Positions 13,601 to 24,899 of a DNA stretch of 64,000 nucleotides are shown here, piece after piece. Position numbers and translations under genes: made by a program. Origin of the DNA: Verpa conica (lineage: Eukaryota > Ascomycota > Pezizomycetes > Pezizales > Morchellaceae). The DNA lies in assembly GCA_033030425.1 (NCBI GenBank), contig JAUFSD010000004.1, forward strand, positions 1,116,001 through 1,180,000, read 5' to 3'. The notes beneath the pieces were generated by a model, which did no database searches, had not been told where the DNA came from, and saw nothing but the letters and a program-made list of their open reading frames with translations. Positions within the stretch are counted from its first letter, which is position 1; every line of letters starts with the position of its first letter.

Positions 13601-15201
13601 GGGAAAAAAGGCTCGACGGGCAAATCGGTTCCATTGGACAGGCCAGCCCGCCGCTCGCCGCTCAAAAAAAAATTCGGCAATAACGGAAAACCACACGTGG
13701 GAGGCCGTTCGCATCTCGGGATGAGCTGGAACACTCCGTTTATTACGATTTGGTTGCTCCGGCTGAAGAGTATCATAACTTACAACAATAATAGTTTAGC
13801 GGGACACAGACCGTCACAGAGAATTCCCATCTGATACAGCGATTCGAGACCTCTAAAAGCTCCATAAGCCGAGCATCGTGACCAGCCCATCTCGTATACT
13901 CCAATCGCAGCTGCAATTTGCAATGAGTCCACCACCTCGGTCAGCAGAGCTCCCGAGTAAAAATACCAAACTATGTAGGTATCATCACGCAGTGGCACAC
14001 CAGCTAGTACACCCCAACTGGCCCCAAAGGTACTTCTAGGCAGGACCAGCCTTTCATGAGTTCAGGTACAAAGCGAGCAGACCGGTTCCTGGTGCAATGG
14101 CCAGCCTGGTCTTACTTTGCTCACCTCACTCCCATACCCTACCAGTTTCCTAGTAAGGTACAAGTAAGAGCCCGCGGTACCTCACGGCCGTGTCCAAGCT
14201 GCTTTGTTGTCCTGTACCTTACTTATCTTTTACTTTTCTTGACTCTGGGTTCCCGATTCCGGGCTCCCCTTTTGGTCTCAGAGAAAAGGGGACAATTTTT
14301 TTATACCCGCATAGAAGAGTCCTGTAGGTTTCGGCGCCGTGGGAGCGGCTCAACCTCGCATGTCCTGTTTTTTTTTCTCCTACCCCTTTGGCGGGTTTAG
14401 AAGGCAACTGTTCCAGACGAATGTACGCGCGCGATGACGTTGCCGTGATATAGGGTAGCAAGATTACTAGGATACACAAACAGGTACCTCACGATCATGG
14501 AATAATTGGGATTACCACCATCAGCGTCATATGAAGTAAGGGGAATCTTAGACGGATACAAATAAGGCAAGAGTGCTACAGATCGAGAAGGGTTTAATAA
14601 ATTTACTAGAATACGGAGGTAGCCGCTCGCACGCGTCTAAGTGCAACGCCTCCTAGCCCATGGAAACTCTCGATAAAAAGAAAAAAAGGGGGGGCACATT
14701 GTATTATTCTTCGGTTTACCGCGACATTATTCAGATGTATCGACAAATTTCATTGGAATCGTAAAATATAGGACTTCAATGCAGAAAACGTGAAATACGA
14801 GACATGAAGGAGAAAAATTACCACAAGAAGAAGATTTGGATACCAGGTAATCACAAGATCCTCCTACAAACGTGCCACCGGGGATTTAAAGGAAACAGCG
14901 GGGAATGCGGGGGGGCTAAAATCGCGGTTCCTAAACAAAGTATTTGAAAGTCAGCCGGCGCCCAGCAAAAAGGTACCCGAGAAAGCTCGGGATCGTGAAA
15001 TCAGGGGCGATCGGGGAGGGAACCCGGACCCGCCTGTTAAACCAAATCGGACACATATGCAAGCAAGCTTTTTCAGTGATCCACATCGTCTGTTACTTTT
15101 GTGTTAGCCGAAACCAGGTTGTTTACTGTGGGAGCGGCCTTCTTAATAACAATACGTACCCCACGCACGTCCCTGAACGGCGCTGAGCTCCTCCATGGTC
15201 A
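10663..15201. other. Intergenic region with pyrimidine-rich upstream block
   Basis: No supported gene in 4.5 kb. About 11180-11900 is compositionally biased, with a short GTGAGA repeat at about 11440-11470 and AAGAAGCAG-type repeats at about 11525-11555. This strand bias fits a long leader or promoter of the minus-strand gene ending at 10062. The rest (12070-15200) has short ORFs lacking motifs, C- and G-homopolymers (for example near 13235) and no evident splice-consistent coding. Confidence 0.55.
11438..11472. repeat. Short GTGAGA tandem repeat
   Basis: About five copies of a 6-base GTGAGA/GAGAGT unit. It lies upstream of the minus-strand gene that starts at 10662, where it would be CTCTCA repeats in the sense of that gene. 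Confidence 0.8.
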
Positions 15202-17610
15202 TCACTTTCCCGGTGGTAAAGTATCTATACCCATACCCATACTTTCGTCAGCATCGCGATTGAGGTCACGCGAATAATAGCCCACTGACCCAGCATGGAT
15301 TTTCGCGTCAATTTCCACCCTGGAGTCTGCGGGAATCAGCTCTTCCGGGATCGGAATCCTCTCGTGAATGGGGATTCCCTGGCCAACGATCGCATCGTGC
15401 TTCATGCTACACATAAAAAAAACAGTCAGAAACAGAAGCCTTACTCTAAACAAAAATGCGGGGTAAGAAAATTCCAGCCGAACGGTCAAACACGGCAAGA
15501 TGGCTACTTACTTGGACATGCTGAGCATTCTGTCGATCTTCGTGATACCCAACCAATGGAGAACCTAGAAAAAAATTCGTCAGTCTCCACATTACAGGCC
15601 GAGAAACGATCGTGCGATGAGAGACAGAAGAGTTCATGGGTACATACATCGGGCATCAGGGCTTGGAACCTCATATCCTAGTCGAGGATCAATGTTAGCA
15701 CGCGGTATGTTGCGGTTGAGACCCAAGAGTTGCATTGGCCATAGTTTTGTGGCTCCTACCTTTACACCGGCAATGTTCTGTCAAGACTGTTAGCTAACAT
15801 CCTTCAGGAAAAAGAAAAAAAGAAACCCGAAACGGGCAGTAAACATTCCGCATTCGAAGGCATACCTCAGTTCTACAGTTCGCTGGTCAGCACAAGAACG
15901 CCTACGTGATTATTGTCAGGGTTACTGGAGACACACCTCATGAAATAATCACTAGCTCTGTCAACACCGCGTTTGCCTATATTCCATCCAGTCAACACGA
16001 CTACCGACACAAAAAGCTGGGGGTCGATCTAAAGGAAAAGTCTTGCCACGTACGGGCATTGTAAACAAGATACTGTTACGCATAATTGGTCAGTAAAGTT
16101 CCAAGCTAATGATATGCCGATACATACCTTGGTGACTTCACCCAGTGCTCTACCTTCTTTTCTAAAATAGACAACAACTCCGCTTCCTCCCTTCTGAGCT
16201 TCTTTCACAGCCTCCTCAATTCCGAAAATGAGATATGGGCGGCATGTGCAGATGTCAGATCCGAACACATCAGATCCATTACACTCATCGTGTACACGAA
16301 GAGCCAATTTGACATTAGGATCAGACATTTTTGCAACGTCACCAAAGCAGTAGACTGTCAGCCCACCAATTGGGGGGAGGAATAACTTGATATCACCACG
16401 AGTGATGAGCTCAGGGAATGAACCTCCGGTGTTCTCAAACAATGAGCGACGAAGAGTGCCCTCATCTTTTCAGCTCGAAAATTAAACTCCCAGTTAGCAT
16501 ACAATGGACATGGAAATCATTTGGTCACATTTAACGAAATGCTATATGGGGAATGGGTTTCGGCGGAATATATGCAGTGTCTAACCCCGGTATAGACCCA
16601 ATCTATCAAGGGTTTGAACATTCGTCACGGGCGATTGAGAGCGGGGGAATAAAGCGGAGATATATCGCAAAGTGAACATAGCTCAACATACCGATCCCAA
16701 ATCTCTCAGCCACACCTGGCAAGTACCAGACAGGCTCCACAGCAAATTTAGTGACTGCTAATTCACCAGATTCATTCAAGCAAATCTTTCCGTCAACCTT
16801 CAAACGACCCTCTCTCACGCTCTGCTCGAGCTCAGGTAGCTTCATATGGGCCTTAGTGATGGCAATTGTAGGACGAATCTCGACATCTTCTTTGCCAATG
16901 TAATCCTTGTACAACCATGGTGCAAGATGTCCAAGAGGATCCATAGCGACGATTTTCTTGGGGTCAGACCATTGAGGGAACGGCCCGAGAGGGGCTGCAG
17001 GCTCAGTGTTGGTAAAGTCCGGCTTATGATCCACTTTGAGCTCATTGATAGCCACAGCAAGCGCATGATAAATACTATAGGAGCCACCATGGGCACCAAT
17101 TGCTGTATGATAGGTCATAGGTTTTAGTTTAGAAAATGATATAAGGAAAAAGAAATATTGAAAAAAGAAACAAAAAGTACACATGGGTATTGAGGTTGAC
17201 TAACCGTTCCTGCGCCTAACAGTTGAACCTGCCCTTGAAACAACCACCGGACCTCTTTGCATGGGGTCTTTGTGTCCCCAATTCATGATAATAGGATCAA
17301 TGCCACTTTGTCCTGGGTAAGTAGTAAGGATAATTCTTGAGGTAGTAGGTCTCTTTGATGAAGGTTCCTCATCCTTAATCTCGGGGGTTGGAGAAGGGTC
17401 TGCTGCGGGTTTAGAAGCCGGAGGGACAGAAGCTTGAACTGTGCTGTCAGGGCGAACAGCGTCTTTGAGTTTCTTGACATCCGCAAGAGCGTTCACACGG
17501 CCATTAATGGCATCAACAGAAGCAGCGAGGGCCTTGTTATCGCTCTGGATCTGACTGACGGCTGCCAAAATCTGTGCGAGAAGTCCAGAGCTATCGGAAC
17601 CTTCCGCCAT
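15202..17610 (-). CDS. URC1: Urc1, GTP cyclohydrolase II-like protein of uracil catabolism
   Basis: Ten exons join in phase to 508 residues: 17610-17205, 17102-16692, 16465-16128, 16072-16054, 15976-15937, 15872-15866, 15777-15760, 15677-15648, 15564-15512, 15406-15202. The N-terminal 80 residues look like a helical extension (IQSDNKALAASVDAINGRV). Residues from about 110 (RIILTTYPGQSGIDPIIMNWG) and GAHGGSYSIYHALAVA are Urc1-like. The GTP cyclohydrolase II zinc motif is visible as HDECNGSDVFGSDICTC, keeping three cysteines in C-x10-C-x-C, followed by YFRKEGRALGEVTKYL. The tail RTENIAGVKDMRFQALMPD is the Urc1 signature. Family knowledge: URC1 is needed to use uracil as a nitrogen source in Lachancea kluyveri. 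A uracil phosphoribosyltransferase gene lies 1.9 kb upstream, beyond ELF1. The C-terminal 30 residues after KIHAG are less sure. Confidence 0.93.
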
Positions 17611-18404
17611 GACTTATTGTATATGAGACGGAAGCTAATGAGGGGGAAAGAGATGGACGATCACAGGAATAAACAGAAGATTAGAATGCGGATACAAACA
17701 GAGATGGGGATGGAAGTTTAGATAGAGGTAATCGAGGAGAAAGGGAAGGGGGGGGAGAAGGTGGAGTAGAAGGGCGGGGTGAATAACAAAGCCGAGAGGG
17801 TCGGAGTATTTCAGGCACGGTCACGGGAGCTGTTGTGTTGTCTGGCTCTCCGACTGCCACAACTCCAGCCATTCTCCGCTGTCTAGGACTTTACTACGCA
17901 AGAGCTGCAGGCAACCCCGCGAGAGCTCGGCCCAGTTAGTTAGTTGTGGACTGTGTGCACATGCTCCCGCCCCGGAAGAAGACCATCACGGTTGTTTCTT
18001 ATCGCTTGGGCTATTTTACTGCCTGTTTGAGGATGGCCACGCGGGTCACGTGGGGAAGAGCCAATAATAGCTTTTAGCTTTTAGCTCCTGGCTTAGGCTT
18101 GTCGTGCCACCGTGGCCGTGGCGCTGGTACCGATTGCAACTAATACAGCCGCTCGAGCTGCTCTTATTAGCTAGCTCTGTAGCTAAACCAATGTGTGGCT
18201 CCTTGATCCCGCACTTTTTTAGCCTCATCACGTCACGCTTAGCGCTAATTGTGGCTTAAGCACCGCCCCTGAAAAGAGCATGTGTCCATCGCGTTTTTAT
18301 TCGCGTTGACCCTCAACTCCTCCAGAATAAAGAAAGCAGAAACCCTCCCTCCTCTGTTGCCGTCAACTCCCTCAATAAACCATCGGTACCGATAAATATC
18401 AGTT
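17611..18404. promoter_or_regulatory. Shared divergent promoter of URC1 and ELF1
   Basis: A 794-base space between the start codons of URC1 (minus) and ELF1 (plus). It holds a GATAAG core (CTTATC at 17998-18003), the type bound by fungal nitrogen GATA factors, a CACGTG box at 18047-18052, and repeated TAGCT-type patches at about 18070-18190. No convincing TATA box was placed. That GATA control would suit a uracil-nitrogen gene is inference; single GATA cores occur often by chance. Confidence 0.5.
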
Positions 18405-19155
18405 ATGGTAACATCACCTGATGCCACGCAAAATAACGTTAAAAGTTCTACAGACTAACATGCTGATTAGGGCAAAAGAAAGAAGGCAGCCAAAAAGCCG
18501 ACAGGCCCCAAGAAGGTCAGCGACTAGACCCCCCCCCTCTCTCTCTCGCCGCCACACCTTTAGCTACTACATATCTACCTCTCATGATATCTTGGTAGTT
18601 GGGTATGTAGGAAGCTATGCATAGCCGATAAATATCAAAGCAGGAACAAGCAGAAATACGTAGAAGCGCAAATAAGGCTAACAACCAGGATAGAACGAAC
18701 CCCTAGCAACATCTTTCTCATGTTTATTCTGCAACCACGAAAAAGCAGTTACCTGCAAACTCGATAAGAAGGCCGGTATCGGTAGTCTCTCTTGCAAGGT
18801 CTGCGGCCAGCAGTTTCAAGCCAATATTAATTGTACGTCTCTCCGTATTCCGCCGGCCGGCGCCGCCCTTATACATTGCGAATACACCGGGAAACAACGG
18901 CTGACTGGGTATATTTTTATAGATTTGTCGCACGCAATAGACGTTTACAGTGAATGGGTGGACGCCTGTGACGAAGTAGCAAATCCCAAAGACAAGCCTG
19001 TGAGTCGTTCCGCCGGAGCTGCCCGTAGCAGTCAACAGAATCACGACCGTTATAATGGGGCGGACGAGGACGATGATGATGACTTGGGCGGTGGATATGG
19101 CGGCTCGTCCCGGCCAACTGTTGGGGCGGACGATGGTGATGATGAAGATTACTAA
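18405..19155 (+). CDS. ELF1: Transcription elongation factor Elf1 (ELOF1 family)
   Basis: Small zinc-binding protein that accompanies RNA polymerase II through chromatin. Four exons, 18405-18407, 18471-18515, 18694-18832 and 18923-19155, give 139 residues. Exon 1 is the ATG alone, followed by a GTAACA donor; exon 2 encodes the basic N-terminus [15 protein letters not shown]. Exon 3 carries both zinc knuckles, CLFC and CKVC, with the family block [20 protein letters not shown]. Exon 4 continues [20 protein letters not shown]. The C-terminal tail is long, Gly- and Asp-rich ([14 protein letters not shown] to DDGDDEDY), which fungal members often carry. The start is chosen because the reading frame reaches the family N-terminus only through the small first exon. 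Confidence 0.93.
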
Positions 19156-19503
19156 GCTTAAGTTTGATGGTTTTATGCGTGTGGAGTAGGATCTGCGGTA
19201 TTGGAAAATTGCTGTTTATATTCTATTTTTATTTTCTTTTGTTTTTGTACAACAGGTTCTTGGGTTTAAAATCATCTAGTCTTTACGTGAAGAATGGGGT
19301 TCACTTCTATTCTCCCTGTACTTGAAGTTTTAGACCTTAGGTGCGCTTGATGCTTTAGGTACCACGCTACTGGTTCTGGTTATTTAGTTTCCTGCTCGAA
19401 CTATATCTTGACCGTTACAGTTTCAGAAAAAGAAAGAAAAAAGATCGTCAGCCAACCCCAAGCCCAGTCTACTAAAGACCGAAAACATGCTGTGATTACT
19501 CCT
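19156..19503. other. Convergent 3' ends of ELF1 and uracil phosphoribosyltransferase
   Basis: 348 bases between the stops of the two convergent genes. AT-rich, with TTTTATTTTC-like stretches suited to 3' end formation. No gene is seen. Confidence 0.6.
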
Positions 19504-20539
19504 CTAAATGCAGTAGAACCTATCACCAAAATCCCCCAGCCCAGGCACAATATAGCTATTTTGATGTCAGCAGCCAACCCCCAATCTCCAATAATGATTA
19601 AAACTTACTTCTTCCCATCCAATCCCTGGTCCACAAATGCTGTAATAATCCTCAACTTCGGGAATCTTTCTGCAAAACTCTGGATTCCCTGGGGGCTCGC
19701 AATCAAGTTCAAGAACAAGATCCTCTCCTCCGGCACACCTCTCGAGATCAAAACCTCAACAGCCATCGTTGCAGAGCCACCTGTGGCAAACATTGGGTCT
19801 AACAAGAGACAATAGCGCTGACTGATATCTTCTGGCAGCTTATCGTAAAACAAACGTGGCTTGCATGTCTCCTCGTCGCGCTGGATGAGGATTTTCCCAA
19901 TACGGACAGAGCGACAGCAGTCACGGAGACCCTGCTCCATAGCCTCACCTGCACGCATAATCGAAACTCCACATATTTTCCCTTCAAACTTGACTCCTTG
20001 GTAAGAACGTCCAGTTGGGGTCGTAACTGGGTGGGAGATGACTGGAAGATGGTTCAGGCCCTCCTCAACAAGGAGCCGGATAATGCGGTTTGAGTAGAAT
20101 ATGAAGTCACCGCGGACCGTTGACTTGTCGCGGATCATGCTGGTTGCCGGTGTATTATGTCAGATTTCATACTGAAGCTAGAACTCGGGATCCCGCATTT
20201 CCAATACAGCCATTGTTAAAGTTGTTGCGAGTTTTTGATTACCTCGCTCTTATAAAATCTGCGCCGTGGGTGGGGTTGGTGATGCATAAGGATGAAGAGG
20301 GAGTGGGGAGTTGTCAAATGAGGAAAAAACTCACGTGAGCAGCGCAATCAATTGCGGGGTCTGCGGAAGAATGTGCACATTTGAATGCTTGATAGGAGTA
20401 GAAACACTGTAATAGATAATAGATGAGCTATAGAATAGATAAGAGAAGGCAAATTTTCATACGTGGCCTCTGGTTTCTCCTCCTTGTACTGCGGGCCGAT
20501 TGGGGCAGCTACTGCTGGTTCTTCAGGTACTTGAGGCAT
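19504..20539 (-). CDS. FUR1: Uracil phosphoribosyltransferase
   Basis: Converts uracil and PRPP to UMP in the cytosol; the entry step of pyrimidine salvage and of the URC route. Four exons, 20539-20463, 20406-20335, 20139-19609 and 19555-19504, give 243 residues. Exon 2 carries SNVHILPQTPQLIALLT and exon 3 the fold core, with GVSIMRAGEAMEQGLRDCCR, KILIQRDEET and the PRPP loop LLDPMFATGGSATMA. Exon 4 supplies the uracil-binding end VPGLGDFGDRFYCI. The first 25 residues (MPQVPEEPAVAAPIGPQ) are Pro/Ala-rich. A GATAAG core sits in intron 1 near 20437. It could be the FUR1 or the URC6 type; the two are close relatives and the sequence alone does not separate them. Proximity to URC1 favours a role in uracil breakdown as well as salvage. 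Confidence 0.95.
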
Positions 20540-23500
20540 GATGGTCGCTGGTGCCTTTTCGTTCGTTATCGCCTGGATTTTCCTTTGGCGTTATAACTGT
20601 TTACGTCGGCGGGTTGGATTCGAAACTTGTCCTCAACAGGGCCTGAGGTGGACAAAGCAGAAGAGGGGAGAAAAAGAAGTAAAGGGACTTTTTGATAACC
20701 CCCTCATGGGCAGACGGGGGGGCGGTGAGGTAGAAGAAGTCAGAGGCGTACTTAGACTAGGTACAACAGTGCATATATACTCCACCTGCATACAAATATG
20801 TAGGTAGAGAGCAGAGTATAGTACTGTCTTTGTACCGGCTCTCTCGTTCGTTGTGAATCCTCAGCCTCGAGTCATGTGAGACAAATATTTGCGGGACGCT
20901 CCGAATCCTGACAGATAGACCGACCTTCCGTGATAGGAAATCTTATCGTTGTGTGGCATGCCCTTTGGTGGCTCAGAGCTGGTACTAAAGCCACGATAGC
21001 TATCCGTAGAGATACGATGCTCGATTACCAAACCCACCTAGCCAGATAAAGTGTATATGTGCTCAATACCGGAGCCTAACTTTGATTCTGCCATAAACAA
21101 AGCAATTATTGGGTTGTTTGAAAATCATATTCAAGTCCCCAGCCTTTATTTTGAAGAGACCGGGCAGAGGCACTTTCAGGACTCTGGGAGACTCGAGTCC
21201 TTGACCCCGCCCGAACATACGTTCCACCACCGTAGATTCGGACACGCAAACATCTCCAAAATCTCCATGGAGATCTTCAAGCCCCTAAATTAAAGAAGCA
21301 AATTCTCCCAAGATTTACCTACATCCCTTTCAGCACAGACCTAAACCCTTGCCACACACAACACAGCTAAGGCGAGACTCAGATCTGGTCTGGACACTCT
21401 ATCGGACGTACGGAATCTCGATCGGAGAAAACCCCCTAACAAAGCAGATCTCCTGGATGTCAGTGCTGGCGCCACCCCCCCGTACAATGGTTCATCTCAC
21501 ACAACAAATTTTCTGGACTCTGGCAGAACAGTGAGCTCGCGTGCTATGCGCATAGAGTGGCCCTGGTCCTGGTCCTGGTAGAACAGACTGTGGGGGTGGT
21601 TATGTAGTCTTTATTCAAATGTACAAGCAATGTACTGTAACTATATCTCGGTTGGATTGAGAATTTGCGGGGGATTGTAAGATACTTCCGCACGCGCCTA
21701 TACCACTGGTATGTGTACTTTGAACAATCCCAGACATTCTTGGCTAAGATGTGAATCTCATGTACTTGTACCTCGCCCAGCTGTCTACTCTAACCACATT
21801 GGTCCGGAGGATCGATAAATACCAGAATTCACGATGCAAAACTCCCACAACAAGTATCCCGTGATATCCCGTACGTACACCCTTCCTGTCATCAAGATAA
21901 ATCATTAGAGAACCGATCGCGAAGCAGCCGCCAAATAGGTAGAAAAAACGTCCCGTTCCCTGAGCTGAGATGAGTCTGGAACGTTCGTTTAGTTAGCTGG
22001 CCTTGACCAATCATAACGAGTCACTCAAGCCCAATCGGAGATCACGATCACCATCGAAGTTTTTGATTTATAAATTCCTTTTCGTCTGGGGTTCTGTGTT
22101 GTTGGATGTGAAAGGCTCGCTTAGACTTTGTGCGCCTCCATCAATATTTTACTGGCACGATCGTGCGACCCATAAAGGGCGGGTGTCACAAAAATTGTCG
22201 TTATATGTTAGAACAGTTTGGATGCGAACGAAACGCAAAAGTTTCACAATATGGGATGGCCGCGTATCTATATTATATAATCTAGCGGAACTCACAAATC
22301 CTATGCTGTATTTGGAGATGTCATGATATCTATAGACGCACGGGCCGCGAGCTTCGGTAAGATCAAGAGGTGAAAAATAGATTGAGTAGTTGGCATCCAA
22401 TTCAGAGCGTCCCAAAGGTTCGAACTGACACCTTTGGTTACCTGCACAGATCATCCTCACACACTGCAAAGCTTTTGTATGGACACGGGCCTCGATCGTA
22501 GAGATCTACTCCCGAGCGGGCAGCAGAGTAAGCAGAAACGTTCTGATCCAAATGCGTCCTTCGCATACACTAGCCAAACTTGTAAATGCCCTAACATCGG
22601 TACCCTAATGCCGGGTCTAGCCGGGTCATTTTTAGAGACATCATATTCGAAATCGATCAGCTGGGAGAATTTGCGCAACAAGGCTGCGCTGTCGATCCCT
22701 GGCGTTTCGTGAAAAGGTTTCCAAACCTGTAAATGCCTTTAGGTTTTAAAGAGGACCAGTTCGACAAACTTATATTTGGAGAACCAATGTCCATCGCCGG
22801 ATTATCATGATGACTGTTCCGCGGGTGAGCGATATACATCTCTGGATATAATATCTACACAGAGGATCCGCGAAGTACGCTTAACTGAATTTGACCAAGT
22901 TCTTAACACTCTGGCTAAGAAGAACCTAGGTAACGTGTTCGATGGGGTTGTGGGTCAGTTGGGGTAGTGTGTCGCATAGCAACACAGCAAAATTAAATAC
23001 TACCAGCTATATGAAACCCACCTCCAATGTTCAAATAGCTTGATTTTATTTTTTACTTTGTATACTCTATCTTTTAGCTTACTCCTCTTTTTTTTGCAGG
23101 TGAATTTGGCCTATAGTGACTGAGAAACTCTCCTGGCCCCTAATCACACACAAATATTTTGTATGGGGAACTTAGAAAGCAACATATCACAGCCAATTAT
23201 AGGATAATTTGGCTATAGGGTCTATAACCCTTATTTACTCTTCTAAAAAGCATTTCTAGCTAGTTATTTATCTCTATATTGTTGTGGTTCTGTAGCTGCT
23301 AGCTAGGCTGCTCTTGACCCTTTGCTGTGTTTTTATGTGACACACTACCCCGACTGACCCACAACCCCATCGAACACGTTATGTCTTTTACTAGTAGCAA
23401 TTTTGGTACGTCTCATTTACACATATAGGCACATTGATTGGTTGACTAAATATATCTATTTTCGGTTTTATTTTGCCTACCCCGAGTACATACCCAAGGT

Positions 23501-24899
23501 CATGATGGATTCTGCCAGATGTTATGACTGGGGGAGAGTCCCTAGAATAGACTAGGTTCCCAAAATGGACCCGGCCTGTATTCATTTTTTCTGCCCGGCG
23601 GGCATAGCGGATTATTTAGGCATGGCCAGAGCCATTGATAGAGGCCTTCCGTCTCGCTCGGCCCCGGTGGTATGTGTACAAGGAATAAAGTCTTTATGCC
23701 AATGGGTCCGGAAGAATACAGCTACTAAAATGGCCTTGGTCTTGTGTCTCTAGGAATATAGTGCAGCTGTGAATTGCTTTTTTCTAGAACTATCTCTCTA
23801 GGGACTCCGTCTTACTATAGGTCTAGTAATTTCTTTGGTTTATTTGTTATTTCTTGCTGTTTTTGAATCATGTGTTTAACGTTTCTTCTGACTGTTAGTT
23901 CTGTTCATACAGTATAAACGCCTTCGGGTCTTGTATCCACGGGTCATGTATCCGGGTGTAATGGCTTACAGCAGTCAATCCAATTTCTTCGAGCGAGTTT
24001 ACGTATGAGCAGGTTTTCGGAGTTTTTGATAAGAGAAAAAAATACAACCACTTGGACAACAGTTTCATGTCATTGAAAATTTTCCCGGCCAAGATAGCCG
24101 AAACCCGGTCGTGGGGAAGCCTGTTCTTGCAGGGAAACCTACCAGTCGGCATAGGTCCACTGTCTCGTAGATACGGGACAACATGGCGCCGGTTCGAATT
24201 CCGGCAGAGTCTGCCTCATGGTAAACAGGCCTCTGAGAAAGCTGCAAGACTGGGTCTCAACACGAAAACCTGTATTCACTTTGCCTTAGGTAAATTATAT
24301 TGATGGGCGGTATTTGAACAGGCGAAAATCAAATGCTTACTGATATTAAAAAAACACGGGGGTAAACTTCACAGGAAACATGAAACAATTTAGTAGGACA
24401 AATGTTGTCAATGGGCTTATAGCCAATCGTCCTATTACTTCTGAATCGAGTCTTCGGAAGAAATCGAAGTTTGGGGTTTTAGGGGCCAGCGGGACAATAA
24501 GCAAAGCTTTGGGTTAGGACTATATTATTGAAAAAGATACCGTAGAACGGGATATGTAGGATAGGATAGAATTGCATGCAAGGTGGCCTAACATTGATAA
24601 ATCTTCCCCGCAGTTAATATAGAGGGATTATTTTCTCGTTTAGATAACAGACTTATTGAAAATCGGATTACATAGCGAGTGATATCGAGTGATATTATAT
24701 GATTTTCGCTAATCTCCCCGCCTTTTTGATAGGCGTCTTATTTTTCCTATCGCAGGCGTGCGGAAGATAGGGTTTGACTACCCCCCCCCCAGCCAACACA
24801 AACTTAGGCATTTACTTCTCAATATTTTCTTGCTTTTTGCTCCCCACAGAAGCCAGAAGTCACTTTCAGGCCAATAGTTTGCGATATTGCGATAGTCAG
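20540..24899. other. Gene-free region carrying a MITE-like element
   Basis: 4.4 kb without a supported gene. It includes the upstream region of uracil phosphoribosyltransferase, an inverted-repeat element at 22933-23379 and the upstream region of RIT1, which begins AT-rich and has a C-run near 24781. Short ORFs show no motif or family resemblance. Confidence 0.55.
22933..23379. mobile_element. MITE-like element, about 60-base terminal inverted repeats, TA flanks
   Basis: The left end, ACGTGTTCGATGGGGTTGTG, recurs inverted at the right end, and similarity continues for about 60 bases with a few mismatches (left arm to about 22990, right arm from about 23313). TA at 22931-22932 and 23380-23381 would be the target-site duplication. 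The 447-base element has no transposase, so it would be a non-autonomous Tc1/mariner-type derivative. That class assignment rests only on the TA flanks. Confidence 0.85.

Noticed and set aside
13061..13776. Several overlapping minus-strand frames of about 120 residues
   Set aside because: No motif, no splice-consistent extension and composition set by homopolymers.
18724..19044. Minus-strand frame of 106 residues opposite ELF1
   Set aside because: Antisense of the ELF1 exons; the plus strand carries the zinc motifs and correct splicing.
24180..24210. GGTTCGAATTCC string resembling a tRNA T-arm
   Set aside because: The loop would be 8 bases rather than 7, and no acceptor, D or anticodon arm can be folded around it.
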